Below, one piece after another: positions 27,639-37,676 of a DNA stretch of 51,827 bases. Origin of the DNA: Pantoea allii. Lineage in GTDB: Bacteria > Pseudomonadota > Gammaproteobacteria > Enterobacterales > Enterobacteriaceae. The DNA is taken from assembly GCF_002307475.1 (NCBI RefSeq), contig NZ_NTMH01000014.1, positions 1-51,827 on the forward strand, in the 5' to 3' direction. The translations under genes and the position numbers were made by a program. Under the pieces are notes generated by a model. It searched no databases. It worked only from the letters and a program-made list of their open reading frames with translations, and was not told the DNA's origin. The first letter of the stretch is position 1. The number at the start of each line of letters is the position of its first letter.

Positions 27639-29000
27639 TTAATCGCTGGTTTTCTTACCACGACCATATAAAAGCCAGGCCACGAGCAGGCAGACGATGT
27701 AGAAAAGCAAAAACACAATCATGGCGGCGGCGGGCGTACCTGTAATGGCCAGCGAACTGCCAAAGGCTTTGGGGATAAAGAAACCGCCGATGGCGCCCAG
27801 TGCCGAGATAAAACCCAGCGCCGCCGCCGTATCGGTCACGGCGGCATGCTGTGCGGCATCCAGACTGTGGCCTTGTGCCAGCATTTTGCTTTGCGTTAGC
27901 TGGCGGAAAATCACCGCTATCATTTGATAGGTGGAGCCACTGCCCAGCCCGGCGGTCAGGAACAGCCCCATAAACACCAGGTAGAAACCCAGGAACGAGC
28001 CGCTGCCGCTGCCGGGTAAGGTGAGGAACAGCAGGGCGGAAAACATCACCATCAGCATAAAATTAATGATGGTCACTTTTACGCCGCCGAGCTTATCGGA
28101 GATCATCCCGCCCCCCGACCGGGCCAGTGCGCCAAGCAGCGGGCCAAAAAAGGCGAAATGCGTGATATCCACCGCTGGAAACTGGGTTTTCGCCAACACG
28201 GCAAAGCCCGCGGAAAAGCCAATAAACGAGCCAAAGGTGGCAAGATAAAGCATGCCCATGATCCAGACGTGGGCATTTTTCAACACCGGCAACTGGTCAC
28301 GAAGTGACGAACGCATTCCGGCAATGTCATTCATGCCAAACCAGGCGGCAATAGCGGTCAGCGCCAGCAGCGGCACCCAAATCCAGGCCGCGTTTGCCAG
28401 CCAGATGGCTGATCCTTCGCCGTGGGGAACGCCGTGGGATAAAAACGGAACAAAAATGATAAAAGGGGCAACGAGTTGCATCACGCTGACGCCTAAGTTA
28501 CCCAAGCCGCCATTGATGCCCAGTGCCGAACCCTGCTGACGTTTAGGGAAGAACAGGCTGATATTGCCCATGCTGGACGCGAAGTTCGCGCCTGCTAATC
28601 CGCACAGCAGCGCAATAATGATGAAGACCGCATAGGGCGTTTGCGGGTTTTGCACAGCGAACCCAAGCCAGACACAGGGGACGATCAGGATAGCGGTACT
28701 GAACGTGGTCCAGACACGGCCGCCTAAAATGGGCACGATAAAGGAGTAGGGAATGCGGAAAAGGGCACCCGACAGCGCCGGAAGTGCGGTTAATAAAAAG
28801 AGCTGTTCAATGGTGAAATGAAAACCCACCTGGTTCAGGTAAACGGAAACGGCGCTGAACAACATCCACACACAAAATGCCAGCAGCAACGCTGAAACCG
28901 AAATCCATAAATTTCGACGAGCAATATGCTGCCCGCGCCGTTGCCAGAAATCAGAATCTTCAGGATGCCATTCCCGTAATAGTCTTTCTTTTTTATTCAC
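27639..29000 (-). CDS. narK: Nitrate/nitrite transporter NarK
   Basis: Inner-membrane major facilitator of 453 residues that exchanges nitrate for nitrite, with twelve membrane segments. Nitrate signature segments are present: GLAGANFASSMGNISLFFPKRQQG, with the key Gly-rich stretch, and TAGLGSGSTYQMIAVIFR plus DTAAALGFISALGAIGGFFIPK. The start is placed at GTG 29000 because GGAGT lies just upstream and WHPEDSDFWQ then aligns with the E. coli N terminus. A longer in-frame reading from 29087 crosses the probable leader. It is the first gene of an apparent narKGHJI operon. narXL, next to narK in E. coli, is not here. Confidence 0.96.
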   Translation of the reverse strand: MNKKERLLREWHPEDSDFWQRRGQHIARRNLWISVSALLLAFCVWMLFSAVSVYLNQVGFHFTIEQLFLLTALPALSGALFRIPYSFIVPILGGRVWTTFSTAILIVPCVWLGFAVQNPQTPYAVFIIIALLCGLAGANFASSMGNISLFFPKRQQGSALGINGGLGNLGVSVMQLVAPFIIFVPFLSHGVPHGEGSAIWLANAAWIWVPLLALTAIAAWFGMNDIAGMRSSLRDQLPVLKNAHVWIMGMLYLATFGSFIGFSAGFAVLAKTQFPAVDITHFAFFGPLLGALARSGGGMISDKLGGVKVTIINFMLMVMFSALLFLTLPGSGSGSFLGFYLVFMGLFLTAGLGSGSTYQMIAVIFRQLTQSKMLAQGHSLDAAQHAAVTDTAAALGFISALGAIGGFFIPKAFGSSLAITGTPAAAMIVFLLFYIVCLLVAWLLYGRGKKTSD

Positions 29001-29110
29001 AATGTACTCCGGGTCAGGATAAACGTTACGTGCAGGCAGGCGTGAAGGCATCTGCCTGCATTGAGGGCAAAGATGATGAAATGTCAATTAACGTAAATTT
29101 TGCTGGTTAA

Positions 29111-29116
29111 ATTATG
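29111..29116 (-). promoter_or_regulatory. Likely -10 element of the narK promoter
   Basis: On the minus strand these bases read CATAAT, five of six to consensus. A start site near 29103 would put the FNR site centre at about -41, the class II FNR position. The leader would be about 100 bases. Confidence 0.65.
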
Positions 29117-29137
29117 ATTAAGTTTCGGTTGTGGATT

Positions 29138-29151
29138 TTGATAAATATCAA
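29138..29151 (-). promoter_or_regulatory. FNR binding site of narK
   Basis: TTGATAAATATCAA is a perfect match to the FNR consensus TTGAT-N4-ATCAA. It lies 22 bases upstream of a CATAAT -10 element, so anaerobic activation of narKGHJI by FNR is strongly indicated. Confidence 0.93.
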
Positions 29152-29164
29152 GAACATCCCCAAA

Positions 29165-29180
29165 TACGCCTAAAGGGGTA
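29165..29180. promoter_or_regulatory. NarL/NarP 7-2-7 site upstream of narK
   Basis: TACGCCT (29165-29171), two bases AA, then AGGGGTA (29174-29180), which is TACCCCT on the other strand. This is the inverted heptamer layout used by phosphorylated NarL and NarP (consensus TACYYMT). One half is perfect and the other has one mismatch. It lies about 28 bp upstream of the FNR site. Confidence 0.75.
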
Positions 29181-29544
29181 GAAGGCTGGCTAAAATAAGG
29201 ATTAACAAAATTGTATTAATAATGGGATATTGAAATTTTAAATAAAATTACTGCTTTTTAATCAGGCCATTATATTGGGTTTGTTTTGACAGGGTGGAAT
29301 AAGGTGTTAGTGCCGCTAATAAGTTTCTGTCGCGTTGTCGTGCGCCAGTCATCAGCAGGAAATGCCTGAGAATAGCGCTGAGGGCGTGCGTTTTCGTTAT
29401 CAACCTGACGCTTTCTGTCAACGCATTTGACAGCATTGGTCGCTGCAATAAAGTTTTTTTCTTTCTGGGGAAATATTCGTTTTTTACGCTGTTTTTATTT
29501 AACGATGACGGATGCCAGAAATAAATTACGCCATGCGTAAGGCG
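29181..29544. other. Gap between the narK control region and the putA terminator
   Basis: About 360 AT-rich bases upstream of the narK control sites. There is no convincing gene. Further NarL heptamers could be present, but I do not see a clear pair. Confidence 0.5.
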
Positions 29545-29575
29545 AAAAAAAAGGTTCATGCCGGGCATGAACCTT
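29545..29575 (-). terminator. Rho-independent terminator of putA
   Basis: On the minus strand a stem of about ten pairs (AAGGTTCATG / CATGAACCTT around CCGGG) is followed by eight T. It lies 37-67 bases after the putA stop. Confidence 0.92.
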
Positions 29576-29611
29576 TATTCATTAGCGATCAGAGAGAAAG
29601 CCTGAGGAACG

Positions 29612-32600
29612 TTAGCCGATGGTCATCAGACTGGCATTTCCACCTGCCGCCGCGGTATTCACGCTCAGCGATCGTTCAATCAGCAGGCGTTCCAGCAGCA
29701 GATTGGTTTCTCCACGGGCAAAGCCCTGCACCGACACAATGGCCCCTTCGCGCGCCGCGACCTGTTCGCACAGGCTACGGAGCTGGTCGGCATCACCATG
29801 GTAGATCACGGCGTCAAAATGCCCAGCCAGCGGATCTTTCGCCAACGTGATACGGGCTTTCACCGCCGTCGGCAAGGTGGCGAGCACTTTGCGGTGCAGT
29901 TCATCGTCCGGCCACAGTGCCTGGCTACCGACGCTGGTCACCGCCGCCAGTTGAATCAGTGCATCTTGCTCGTTGTCCGCCAGACACAGCACCTGCTCAC
30001 GCGGCAACAACAGGAAGGTATTGCGCTCACCGGTCGGGCCTGGCAGCAGACGCACGGTTCCCGCCTGGGCCAGCGCGGCATAGTGCTGGCACAGTGAAGA
30101 CAGCTGAGGTTTATCTGTTGCCCAGTCGGTCAATGCCTGATGCGGAGCCAGCAGGAGTTGACGCTGCGCATTATCGGCCGGACGCTCAGCATCCTGACGG
30201 GCGAGGGTAATGCTCAGTGCGTCATCGGGACGGTTCGCCAGCAGGCGATACAGATAAAGCGGACCACCCGCTTTCGGGCCGGTACCGGATAAACCTTCCC
30301 CGCCGAACGGTTGTACCCCGACGACCGCACCGACCATATTGCGGTTGACGTACAGGTTGCCGACTTTAGCCCCCGCCGTTACCTGCAGGATGGTTTCGTC
30401 AATGCGGGTGTGCACGCCTAACGTCAGACCGTAACCCGACGCATTAATCTGTTCAATCAGTTGCGGCAGGCTGCTGCGGGTGAAACGCACCACGTGCAGC
30501 ACAGGGCCAAACACTTCCTGGGTCAGATCACTGACCTTATCCAGTTCAATCAGCGTGGGTTTAACAAAGGTGCCCGTTGCCCACTCTTTGCTGTCCTGCG
30601 GATTATCCTGCGCCGTTTGGTACACCTTAAAGCCTTTATTGCGCATCGCCTGAATATGGCGATCAATATTGGCTTTCGCTTCTTCATCGATCACCGGGCC
30701 GATGTCGGTAGACAGGCGTTCCGGGTTGCCCATACGACATTCCGCCATCGCGCCACGCAGCATTTTCAGCGTATGGTCTGCCACGTCTTCCTGCACACAC
30801 AGCAGACGCAGGGCAGAGCAGCGTTGACCTGCACTGTCAAAGGCCGAGGCGACGATATCGATAACCACCTGTTCGGTCAGGGCGGAAGAGTCGACAATCA
30901 TGGCATTCATGCCGCCGGTTTCGGCAATCAGCGGGGTAGGACGGCCTTGCGGGTCCAGCCTGCCGGCAAGGTTTCGCTGCAGCAGCGTGGCGACAGCCGT
31001 GGAGCCGGTAAACATCACACCGCGAATGCGTTCATCTCCGGTCAGTTGCGCACCCACGGTTTCACCCAGGCCCGGCAGCAGTTGCAGTACGCCAGCCGGA
31101 ACACCGGCACTCAGTAAAATCTCCACGGCCTGGGCGGCGATCAGCGGTGTTTGCTCGGCAGGTTTCGCCAGTACGCTGTTCCCCGCAGCCAGTGCGGCCG
31201 CGATCTGACCGGTAAAAATGGCCAGCGGGAAGTTCCACGGGCTGATACAGACTACCGGGCCCAGCGGGCGGTGCGTTTCGTTGTCAAAATCATGGCGCAC
31301 GATGCCAGCATAGTAATAGAGGAAATCGACGGCCTCACGCACTTCAGCAATGGCATTGCTGTAGGTTTTACCGGCTTCACGCACCAGAATGCCCAGCAAT
31401 TGCTGCAGTTGGCCTTCCATCAGCTGTGCGGCACGTTCAAGGATCGCCGCACGCTCCTGCGGTGGCGTAGCAAACCAGATAGGGCCGGCATTCACCGCCG
31501 CCTCAATGGCCTGCGAAACCTCCTGTTCTGAGGCGTTGCGGACCGTACCTACCACGTCCGACGGTGCGGCCGGGTTGACGACATTCTGGCTTTCCCCGCT
31601 GCTCAGCGGTGCGTCGATAAGCGGTTGTGCGGCGTAAGGCTCACTGGCACCGCTCAACAGGGCGCTGGACAGCGAAGCCAGGCGATGTTCATTGGCCATA
31701 TCGAGACCCGCAGAGTTCACCCGATCGCTGCCGTATAAGTCACGTGGAAGTGGAATTTTTGGATGCGGCAGGCCCAGCGTGCCTTCACTGATGCCCATTT
31801 TTTCGACCTGGGCCACCGGATCGGCCACCAGCTCGTCAATCGGCATCGTCGTATCAGCGATACGGTTAACAAACGAGGTATTCGCGCCGTTTTCCAGTAA
31901 GCGACGCACCAGATAAGCCAGCAAGGTTTCATGCGTGCCGACCGGCGCATAAATACGGCAGGGACGATTGAGTTTACCTTCTGCCACTTTGCCCACGACC
32001 TGATCATAAAGCGGTTCGCCCATACCATGCAGACACTGGAACTCGTACTGTCCTGGGTAGTAGTTATTTCCCGCTAACTGATAGATGGCCGCCAGCGTGT
32101 GCGCATTGTGCGTGGCAAATTGCGGGTAGATCAGGTTCGGCACCGCCAGCAGTTTACGGGCGCAGGCCAGATACGAAATATCGGTGTACACCTTGCGGGT
32201 ATAAACCGGATAGCCTTCCAGCCCTTCCATCTGGGCGCGTTTGATTTCGCTGTCCCAGTAGGCCCCTTTTACCAGACGGATCATCAAGCGGCGGCGGCTG
32301 CGCTGGGCAAGGTCCGTCAGTTCATCAATGACAAACGGACAACGCTTCATATAAGCCTGAATGACAAAACCAATGCCGTTCCAGCCTTCCAGCTCAGGTT
32401 CAAAACAGAGCCTTTCCAGCATATCAAGAGAAAGCTCTAAGCGGTCGGCCTCTTCAGCATCAATGTTGATACCGATATCGTAAGAGCGGGCCAGCAGGGT
32501 CAGAGACTTAAGAATCGGATACAGCTCGTCCATCACCCGGTCGTACTGGGCGCGGCTGTAGCGCGGATGCAGCGCAGACAGCTTGATCGAAATGCCCGGG

Positions 32601-33556
32601 CCTTCATAGATTCCACGGCCGTTCGAGGCCTTGCCAATGGCGTGAATCGCCTGCTGATAGGAAACCAGATAGGCTTTGGCATCGCTGGCGGTCAGGGCGG
32701 CTTCACCCAGCATGTCGTAGGAATAGCGGAAGCCTTTCTCTTCAAGTTTGCGGGCATTCGCCAGGGCTTCGGCAATGGTTTCACCGGTCACGAACTGCTC
32801 GCCCATCAGGCGCATCGCCATATCCACGCCTTTACGGATCAACGGCTCGCCGCTCTTACCGATAATCCGGTTGAGCGAGCGCGACAGGTTGGCTTCATTG
32901 TGGGTTGAGACCAAACGCCCCGTAAAGAGTAATCCCCACGTGGCGGCATTCACAAACAGTGACGGGCTGCGGCCAAGGTGCGACTGCCAGTTGCCGTTGC
33001 TGATTTTGTCACGGATAAGCGCATCGCGGGTCGGTTTGTCGGGAATACGTAACAAGGCTTCGGCCAGGCACATTAACGCTACGCCTTCCTGAGAAGAGAG
33101 GGAGAACTCCTGCAGCAGGCTCTGCACCATGCCGGCGCGGCCGGTTGCCCCTTTTTGGTGCCTCAGTTTGTCGGCCAACGCGTACGCCAGCTGATGGGTT
33201 TTTTCTGCCAGCGCGGCCGGAAGACGGGCTTGCTCAAGCAACATGGGAACGGCATCGGTCTCTGGACGACGCCACGCGGCGGTCACCGCCGAGCGGGCAA
33301 CCGACTGAGGCAGAATGTTTTCTGCGAATTCAAGGAAGGGCTGAACCATCTCTTCCGGGGCAAGCTCATCGGCGGCCGCATCGCTCAGCTGCAATGGAAT
33401 CTCTTCCACCGTCTCACCCGCTTCTAACTGGGTCAGATAATTAAAGATCGCCTGTTTAATCAGCCAGTGCGGCGTGCGATCAATTTTCTGTGCCGCCAGT
33501 TTAATGCGGCTGCGGGTGGCTTCATCCAGCTTCACCCCCATGGTGGTTGTTCCCAT
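29612..33556 (-). CDS. putA: Trifunctional PutA: proline dehydrogenase, P5C dehydrogenase and repressor
   Basis: Bifunctional enzyme and transcriptional repressor of 1314 residues (E. coli 1320). Residues 1-50 form the ribbon-helix-helix DNA-binding domain (TTTMGVKLDEATRSRIKLAAQ). The proline dehydrogenase barrel follows to about 570, including GPGISIKLSALHPRYSR, IRLVKGAYWDSEIK and FATHNAHT. The aldehyde dehydrogenase domain contains ISPWNFPLAIFTGQ, GSTAVA, ETGGMNAMIVD, and the catalytic Cys in SAGQRCSALR, oxidising glutamate semialdehyde to glutamate. A C-terminal lid domain ends the protein. Without proline it binds the putA-putP operators; with proline it moves to the membrane and acts as an enzyme. 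It is divergent from putP and appears complete. Confidence 0.98.
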   Translation of the reverse strand: MGTTTMGVKLDEATRSRIKLAAQKIDRTPHWLIKQAIFNYLTQLEAGETVEEIPLQLSDAAADELAPEEMVQPFLEFAENILPQSVARSAVTAAWRRPETDAVPMLLEQARLPAALAEKTHQLAYALADKLRHQKGATGRAGMVQSLLQEFSLSSQEGVALMCLAEALLRIPDKPTRDALIRDKISNGNWQSHLGRSPSLFVNAATWGLLFTGRLVSTHNEANLSRSLNRIIGKSGEPLIRKGVDMAMRLMGEQFVTGETIAEALANARKLEEKGFRYSYDMLGEAALTASDAKAYLVSYQQAIHAIGKASNGRGIYEGPGISIKLSALHPRYSRAQYDRVMDELYPILKSLTLLARSYDIGINIDAEEADRLELSLDMLERLCFEPELEGWNGIGFVIQAYMKRCPFVIDELTDLAQRSRRRLMIRLVKGAYWDSEIKRAQMEGLEGYPVYTRKVYTDISYLACARKLLAVPNLIYPQFATHNAHTLAAIYQLAGNNYYPGQYEFQCLHGMGEPLYDQVVGKVAEGKLNRPCRIYAPVGTHETLLAYLVRRLLENGANTSFVNRIADTTMPIDELVADPVAQVEKMGISEGTLGLPHPKIPLPRDLYGSDRVNSAGLDMANEHRLASLSSALLSGASEPYAAQPLIDAPLSSGESQNVVNPAAPSDVVGTVRNASEQEVSQAIEAAVNAGPIWFATPPQERAAILERAAQLMEGQLQQLLGILVREAGKTYSNAIAEVREAVDFLYYYAGIVRHDFDNETHRPLGPVVCISPWNFPLAIFTGQIAAALAAGNSVLAKPAEQTPLIAAQAVEILLSAGVPAGVLQLLPGLGETVGAQLTGDERIRGVMFTGSTAVATLLQRNLAGRLDPQGRPTPLIAETGGMNAMIVDSSALTEQVVIDIVASAFDSAGQRCSALRLLCVQEDVADHTLKMLRGAMAECRMGNPERLSTDIGPVIDEEAKANIDRHIQAMRNKGFKVYQTAQDNPQDSKEWATGTFVKPTLIELDKVSDLTQEVFGPVLHVVRFTRSSLPQLIEQINASGYGLTLGVHTRIDETILQVTAGAKVGNLYVNRNMVGAVVGVQPFGGEGLSGTGPKAGGPLYLYRLLANRPDDALSITLARQDAERPADNAQRQLLLAPHQALTDWATDKPQLSSLCQHYAALAQAGTVRLLPGPTGERNTFLLLPREQVLCLADNEQDALIQLAAVTSVGSQALWPDDELHRKVLATLPTAVKARITLAKDPLAGHFDAVIYHGDADQLRSLCEQVAAREGAIVSVQGFARGETNLLLERLLIERSLSVNTAAAGGNASLMTIG

Positions 33557-33612
33557 GATTTTCTCTTCCTTAGAACGGTTTTGACCAGAGCATGGGCTGC
33601 ACTATTACCCAT

Positions 33613-33773
33613 GTTGCAACTTTGTGCAACCGTGTTAAATGTGACCTCAGTTGCACACTTTGAAACCCCTTTCATTATTAACATTTAAAAGCGGCACAAA
33701 TCTTGCTGCAAGAAACTCGCCAATGTTGCAACCCCATTCAAGATGAAGGCTGAAAGGGATGCAAAGGTGCAAC
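33613..33773. promoter_or_regulatory. PutA operators in putA-putP control region
   Basis: Five exact copies of GTTGCA, in either orientation, lie at 33613-33618, 33625-33630, 33650-33655, 33725-33730 and 33768-33773. A near copy, CGCAAC, is at 33789-33794. GTTGCA is the known PutA operator core, and E. coli also has five in a region of about the same length (here 33557-33998, 442 bases). The rest of the gap holds the two divergent promoters. Confidence 0.9.
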
Positions 33774-33998
33774 TTAATTGTGAGCGGGCGCAACCTGTGA
33801 ACATTTAAAAAGGCCTGGGAGGTGAAACCAATGTGACGGATGTGTTAAATGCATTGTGTGCGCCGTGCCTTTACGGCAGGATACCGCGCCTTAAGGGAAA
33901 TCGCTTTCTCTTGATGCGGTACTACCCTGACGCCGTCACGTTCCGATGGTTCAGGAAAAAGATTTCTCTTAAGAGATCGGATAATAACGGAGAAACAA

Positions 33999-35483
33999 AT
34001 GACAGTAAGTACGCCAATGTTGGTGACCTTTTTAATTTATATCCTCGGGATGGTGCTCATCGGTTTTATCGCCTGGCGCTCAACCAAAAACTTCGACGAC
34101 TATATATTGGGTGGCCGCAGTCTGGGCAGTGTCGTAACCGCGCTGTCAGCCGGTGCCTCTGATATGAGTGGATGGTTGTTGATGGGATTGCCCGGTGCCA
34201 TTTTTCTTTCCGGTATCTCTGAAAGCTGGATCGCCATTGGCCTGATTATCGGGGCATGGTTTAACTGGAAAATCGTGGCGGGGCGGTTACGTGTCCAGAC
34301 AGAGCACCATGATAACGCCCTGACGCTGCCAGACTTCTTTACCAGCCGCTTTGAAGATCGCAGCAAAATTTTGCGGGTGATTTCTGCGGTGGTGATCCTG
34401 GTGTTTTTCACCATCTACTGCGCGTCAGGTGTGGTTGCGGGCGCTCGCCTGTTTGAAAGTACCTTCGGGATGGATTACGCCACGGCTTTGTGGGCCGGTG
34501 CGGCCGCCACGATTCTGTATACCCTGGTGGGCGGATTCCTGGCCGTGAGTTGGACGGATACGGTCCAGGCCAGCCTGATGATTTTCGCGCTGATTCTGAC
34601 GCCTGTTTTCGTGGTGATTGCCGTAGGTGGCTGGAGCGATTCCGTGGCGGTTATTCAGGCCAAAGGCGCTGAAAACCTGGATATGTTTAAAGGGCTGAAT
34701 GTGGTTGCCGTGCTGTCGTTATTGGGCTGGGGCCTGGGCTATTTTGGTCAGCCCCATATTCTGGCGCGTTTTATGGCGGCGGACTCACATCGATCTATTC
34801 GCACCGCGCGCCGTATCGGTATGACCTGGATGATTCTCTGTCTGGCAGGTGCGGTAGCCGTCGGTTTCTTCGGTATCGCCTATTTCCAGAACAACCCTTC
34901 TCAGGCCGCAGGCGTTTCGCAGAATGGCGAACGTGTGTTTATTGAGCTGGCGCGCATCCTGTTTAATCCCTGGATTGCGGGCATCTTACTTTCTGCGATT
35001 CTGGCGGCGGTCATGTCCACGCTCAGCTGTCAGCTGCTGGTCTGTTCCAGTGCGCTGACGGAAGATCTCTATAAAGGCTTTTTACGCAAAAATGCGAGTC
35101 AGAAAGAGCTGGTATGGGTCGGCCGTCTGATGGTGCTGTTGGTGGCATTAATTGCTATCGCACTGGCGTCTAACCCGGAGAACCGTGTTTTAGGCCTGGT
35201 CAGCTATGCATGGGCCGGATTTGGCGCGGCATTCGGGCCGGTGGTCCTGTTTGGTGTGTGCTGGAAACGCATGAACCGCAACGGTGCGCTGGCGGGCATG
35301 ATTGTGGGGGCGGTAACGGTGCTGGTGTGGAAACAGTATGGCTGGCTGGGACTGTATGAAATCATTCCGGGCTTTATCTTTGCGAGTATCGCCATCGTGA
35401 TCTTTAGCCTGGCGAGTCGTGAACCCTCAGCGCAGGCCGTCGAACGCTTTGAGGCTGCCGAGGCTGAATTCCTGACCAAATAA
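33999..35483 (+). CDS. putP: Sodium/proline symporter PutP
   Basis: Inner-membrane Na+/L-proline symporter of the SSS family, 494 residues, with about 13 membrane segments. Typical stretches are DDYILGGRSLGSVVTALSAGASDMSGWLLMG in the first two helices, whose Ser and Asp residues take part in sodium and proline binding, and GLGYFGQPHILARFMA. The ATG follows GGAG at about 33990. It is transcribed away from putA under PutA control and supplies proline to the dehydrogenase. A strong terminator follows. Confidence 0.98.
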   Translation: MTVSTPMLVTFLIYILGMVLIGFIAWRSTKNFDDYILGGRSLGSVVTALSAGASDMSGWLLMGLPGAIFLSGISESWIAIGLIIGAWFNWKIVAGRLRVQTEHHDNALTLPDFFTSRFEDRSKILRVISAVVILVFFTIYCASGVVAGARLFESTFGMDYATALWAGAAATILYTLVGGFLAVSWTDTVQASLMIFALILTPVFVVIAVGGWSDSVAVIQAKGAENLDMFKGLNVVAVLSLLGWGLGYFGQPHILARFMAADSHRSIRTARRIGMTWMILCLAGAVAVGFFGIAYFQNNPSQAAGVSQNGERVFIELARILFNPWIAGILLSAILAAVMSTLSCQLLVCSSALTEDLYKGFLRKNASQKELVWVGRLMVLLVALIAIALASNPENRVLGLVSYAWAGFGAAFGPVVLFGVCWKRMNRNGALAGMIVGAVTVLVWKQYGWLGLYEIIPGFIFASIAIVIFSLASREPSAQAVERFEAAEAEFLTK

Positions 35484-35502
35484 ATCGCGTTATGCGTTGA
35501 AA

Positions 35503-35534
35503 AAGCCTGCCTTATTGAGGGCGGGCTTTTTTTT
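35503..35534 (+). terminator. Rho-independent terminator of putP
   Basis: AAGCCTGCC / GGCGGGCTT (one G-U pair) with an eight-base loop is followed by a run of eight T. It lies 20 bases after the putP stop. Confidence 0.92.
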
Positions 35535-35597
35535 GCCTGCCATTTGGCACAGACAGTTACGAAATTATTTCACCAAGGAACTTGTTTTTTTCTGAGT

Positions 35598-35616
35598 GTT
35601 AATGATAATCGGTATC
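35598..35616. promoter_or_regulatory. Fur box upstream of efeU
   Basis: GTTAATGATAATCGGTATC matches the 19-bp Fur consensus GATAATGATAATCATTATC at 16 positions. It is 60 bases before the efeU start, where it would overlap the promoter and shut efeUOB when iron is plentiful. Confidence 0.87.
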
Positions 35617-35675
35617 GTTCGTTTTTACGTAAATTTACGTCTTATTGACGCTGCTTAACATTTAAGAGGTTGGCG

Positions 35676-36503
35676 ATGTTTGTTCCTTTTCTCATCATGC
35701 TGCGTGAAGGTCTGGAGGCGGCACTTATCGTCAGCCTCATCGCCAGCTACCTGAAACGGACGCAGCGCACACAATGGTTTCCGGCCATGTGGGCGGGCGT
35801 GTTTATTGCCGCCGCGCTTTGCCTGGCGTTGGGCATCTTTATTAACCAGACCACGGGCGAGTTTCCCCAGAAACAGCAAGAGCTGTTTGAAGGTATTGTG
35901 GCGGTGGTTGCGGTCGTCATCCTGACCTCTATGGTGTTCTGGATGCGCCGGGTAGCGCGCAATATCAAACGGGAACTGGAGCAGGCGGTTGATCAGGCCT
36001 TACAGAAATCCGCCGGGGGCGGTCTGGCGCTGGTCCTGATGGTCTTCCTGGCCGTGGCGCGAGAAGGGCTGGAATCGGTGTTCTTTTTGCTGGCCGCCTT
36101 CACGCAGGATGTGGGTTACGCACCGCCGCTGGGTGCTCTGCTTGGGTTAGCCACTGCCGTGTTGCTGGGCATGGCGATCTACTGGGGCGGCGTGCGCCTC
36201 AACATGGCGCACTTTTTCCGTTGGACCAGTATTTTCATTCTGTTCGTTGCTGCAGGGCTGGCGGCAGGCGCTATCCGCGCCTTTCATGAGGCTGGTCTGT
36301 GGAACCATTTTCAGCAGGTGGCGTTCGATATGAGTAATACCTTATCGACGCACTCGCTGTTTGGCACGCTGCTGGAGGGCATTCTGGGCTATCAGGAAGC
36401 CCCCAGCATCAGTGAGGTGGCCGTCTGGCTGCTTTATTTGATTCCCGCGTTATTACTGTTTGTTATGCCTGCACGCGCTGAAACCTCAGCCGCTGCGCGC
36501 TAA
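35676..36503 (+). CDS. efeU: Ferrous iron permease EfeU
   Basis: Inner-membrane iron permease of the OFeT/FTR1 family, 275 residues, with seven membrane segments. The two REGLE motifs that bind iron are [11 protein letters not shown] near the start and [13 protein letters not shown] near residue 125. It starts at ATG 35676 with GAGG at 35666-35669; an in-frame TTG at 35670 is less likely. It is the first gene of the Fur-regulated efeUOB operon, which takes up ferrous iron best in acid, aerobic conditions. The frame is intact, unlike E. coli K-12, where efeU carries a frameshift. Confidence 0.97.
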   Translation: MFVPFLIMLREGLEAALIVSLIASYLKRTQRTQWFPAMWAGVFIAAALCLALGIFINQTTGEFPQKQQELFEGIVAVVAVVILTSMVFWMRRVARNIKRELEQAVDQALQKSAGGGLALVLMVFLAVAREGLESVFFLLAAFTQDVGYAPPLGALLGLATAVLLGMAIYWGGVRLNMAHFFRWTSIFILFVAAGLAAGAIRAFHEAGLWNHFQQVAFDMSNTLSTHSLFGTLLEGILGYQEAPSISEVAVWLLYLIPALLLFVMPARAETSAAAR

Positions 36504-36552
36504 CGCGTTTACCTGGCGCGTTCGCCGCGCCTCTGACTTTATAGGGAAAAAT

Positions 36553-37674
36553 ATGATGATGCGTTTTCGCCGTAATGCGGTGCTGGCTTCGCTGCTGGCG
36601 GTTTCCGGTTCTACGCTGGCCGCCGCGATTCCACAGGTTAGCGTGAGTGTCACTGACAAGCAGTGCGAGCCTATGTCGCTGACGGTTCAGGCGGGTAAGA
36701 CTCAGTTTTTAATCAAAAATAACAGTCAAAAAGCGCTGGAATGGGAAATCCTCAAAGGTGTGATGGTGGTTGAGGAGCGCGAAAATATTGCACCGGGTTT
36801 CAGTCAAAAACTGACCGCCAATCTCGAAGCTGGTGAATATGAAATGACCTGTGGCCTGCTGACCAATCCGAAAGGTAAGTTGATTGTGCAGGGCAGCGGC
36901 GGCAAAAGTGCGCAGAAAGGGAAGACCGAACTGATGCAACTGGCCGGCCCGATCAACGCTTATAAAGCCTATGTGACTGATGAAGTGAATCAGCTGGTGA
37001 CGGGCACCCAGGCCTTTACTGACGCGGTGAAAGCCGGGGATGTAGAAAAAGCCAAAGCGCTGTTTGCGCCGACGCGCCAGCACTATGAACGTATAGAACC
37101 CATCGCTGAGCTGTTCTCCGATCTGGATGGTCGCATCGACGCCCGTGAAGATGATTATGAGAAAAAAGCGCAAGATCCGAAATTCACCGGTTTCCACCGT
37201 CTGGAAAAAGCCCTGTTTGCTGATAACAGCACCAAAGATATGGCGGGCTATGCCGAACAGTTGAACAACGACGTGCACGATCTGCAAAAACGCGTCAGCG
37301 AGCTGGCCTTCCCACCGGCAAAAGTGGTCGGTGGCGCGGCGGGGCTTATCGAAGAAGTGGCCTCCAGTAAAATCTCTGGAGAGGAAGATCGGTACAGCCG
37401 CACCGACTTGTGGGATTTCCGGGCTAACGTTGATGGCGCGCAAAAAATTGTTGAGCTGTTGCGTCCTGTTCTGAAGCAGGCGAATCCCCAGCTTCTGGCA
37501 AAAGTAGATGCAAATTTCGCTAAAGTTGACGCGATCCTGGATAAATACCGTAGCGGTCAGGGGTATGAATCTTACGAAAAACTGACGCCTGCCGACCGCA
37601 CCGCGTTGAAGGGCCCGATCACCGCCCTGGCTGAAGATCTTTCCCTGCTGCGTGGCACCTTAGGCCTGGATTAA
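36553..37674 (+). CDS. efeO: Iron uptake periplasmic protein EfeO
   Basis: Periplasmic protein of 373 residues (E. coli 375) working with EfeU and EfeB. The signal peptide covers about 1-26 ([18 protein letters not shown]). Next is a cupredoxin-like domain (about 30-120) with [11 protein letters not shown] and [12 protein letters not shown], whose Cys residues match E. coli. An M75 imelysin-like domain (about 130-373) holds the HxxE motif in FHRLEKALF. The ATG at 36553 is chosen because AGGG lies six bases upstream; an in-frame reading from 36460 would overlap efeU. efeB follows two bases after the stop. Confidence 0.97.
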   Translation: MMMRFRRNAVLASLLAVSGSTLAAAIPQVSVSVTDKQCEPMSLTVQAGKTQFLIKNNSQKALEWEILKGVMVVEERENIAPGFSQKLTANLEAGEYEMTCGLLTNPKGKLIVQGSGGKSAQKGKTELMQLAGPINAYKAYVTDEVNQLVTGTQAFTDAVKAGDVEKAKALFAPTRQHYERIEPIAELFSDLDGRIDAREDDYEKKAQDPKFTGFHRLEKALFADNSTKDMAGYAEQLNNDVHDLQKRVSELAFPPAKVVGGAAGLIEEVASSKISGEEDRYSRTDLWDFRANVDGAQKIVELLRPVLKQANPQLLAKVDANFAKVDAILDKYRSGQGYESYEKLTPADRTALKGPITALAEDLSLLRGTLGLD

Positions 37675-37676
37675 TC

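Noticed and set aside
36709..37443. A 244-codon minus-strand frame opposite efeO.
   Set aside because: efeO is clearly coding on the plus strand and the antisense product matches nothing. It is also isolated, with no promoter or binding site.
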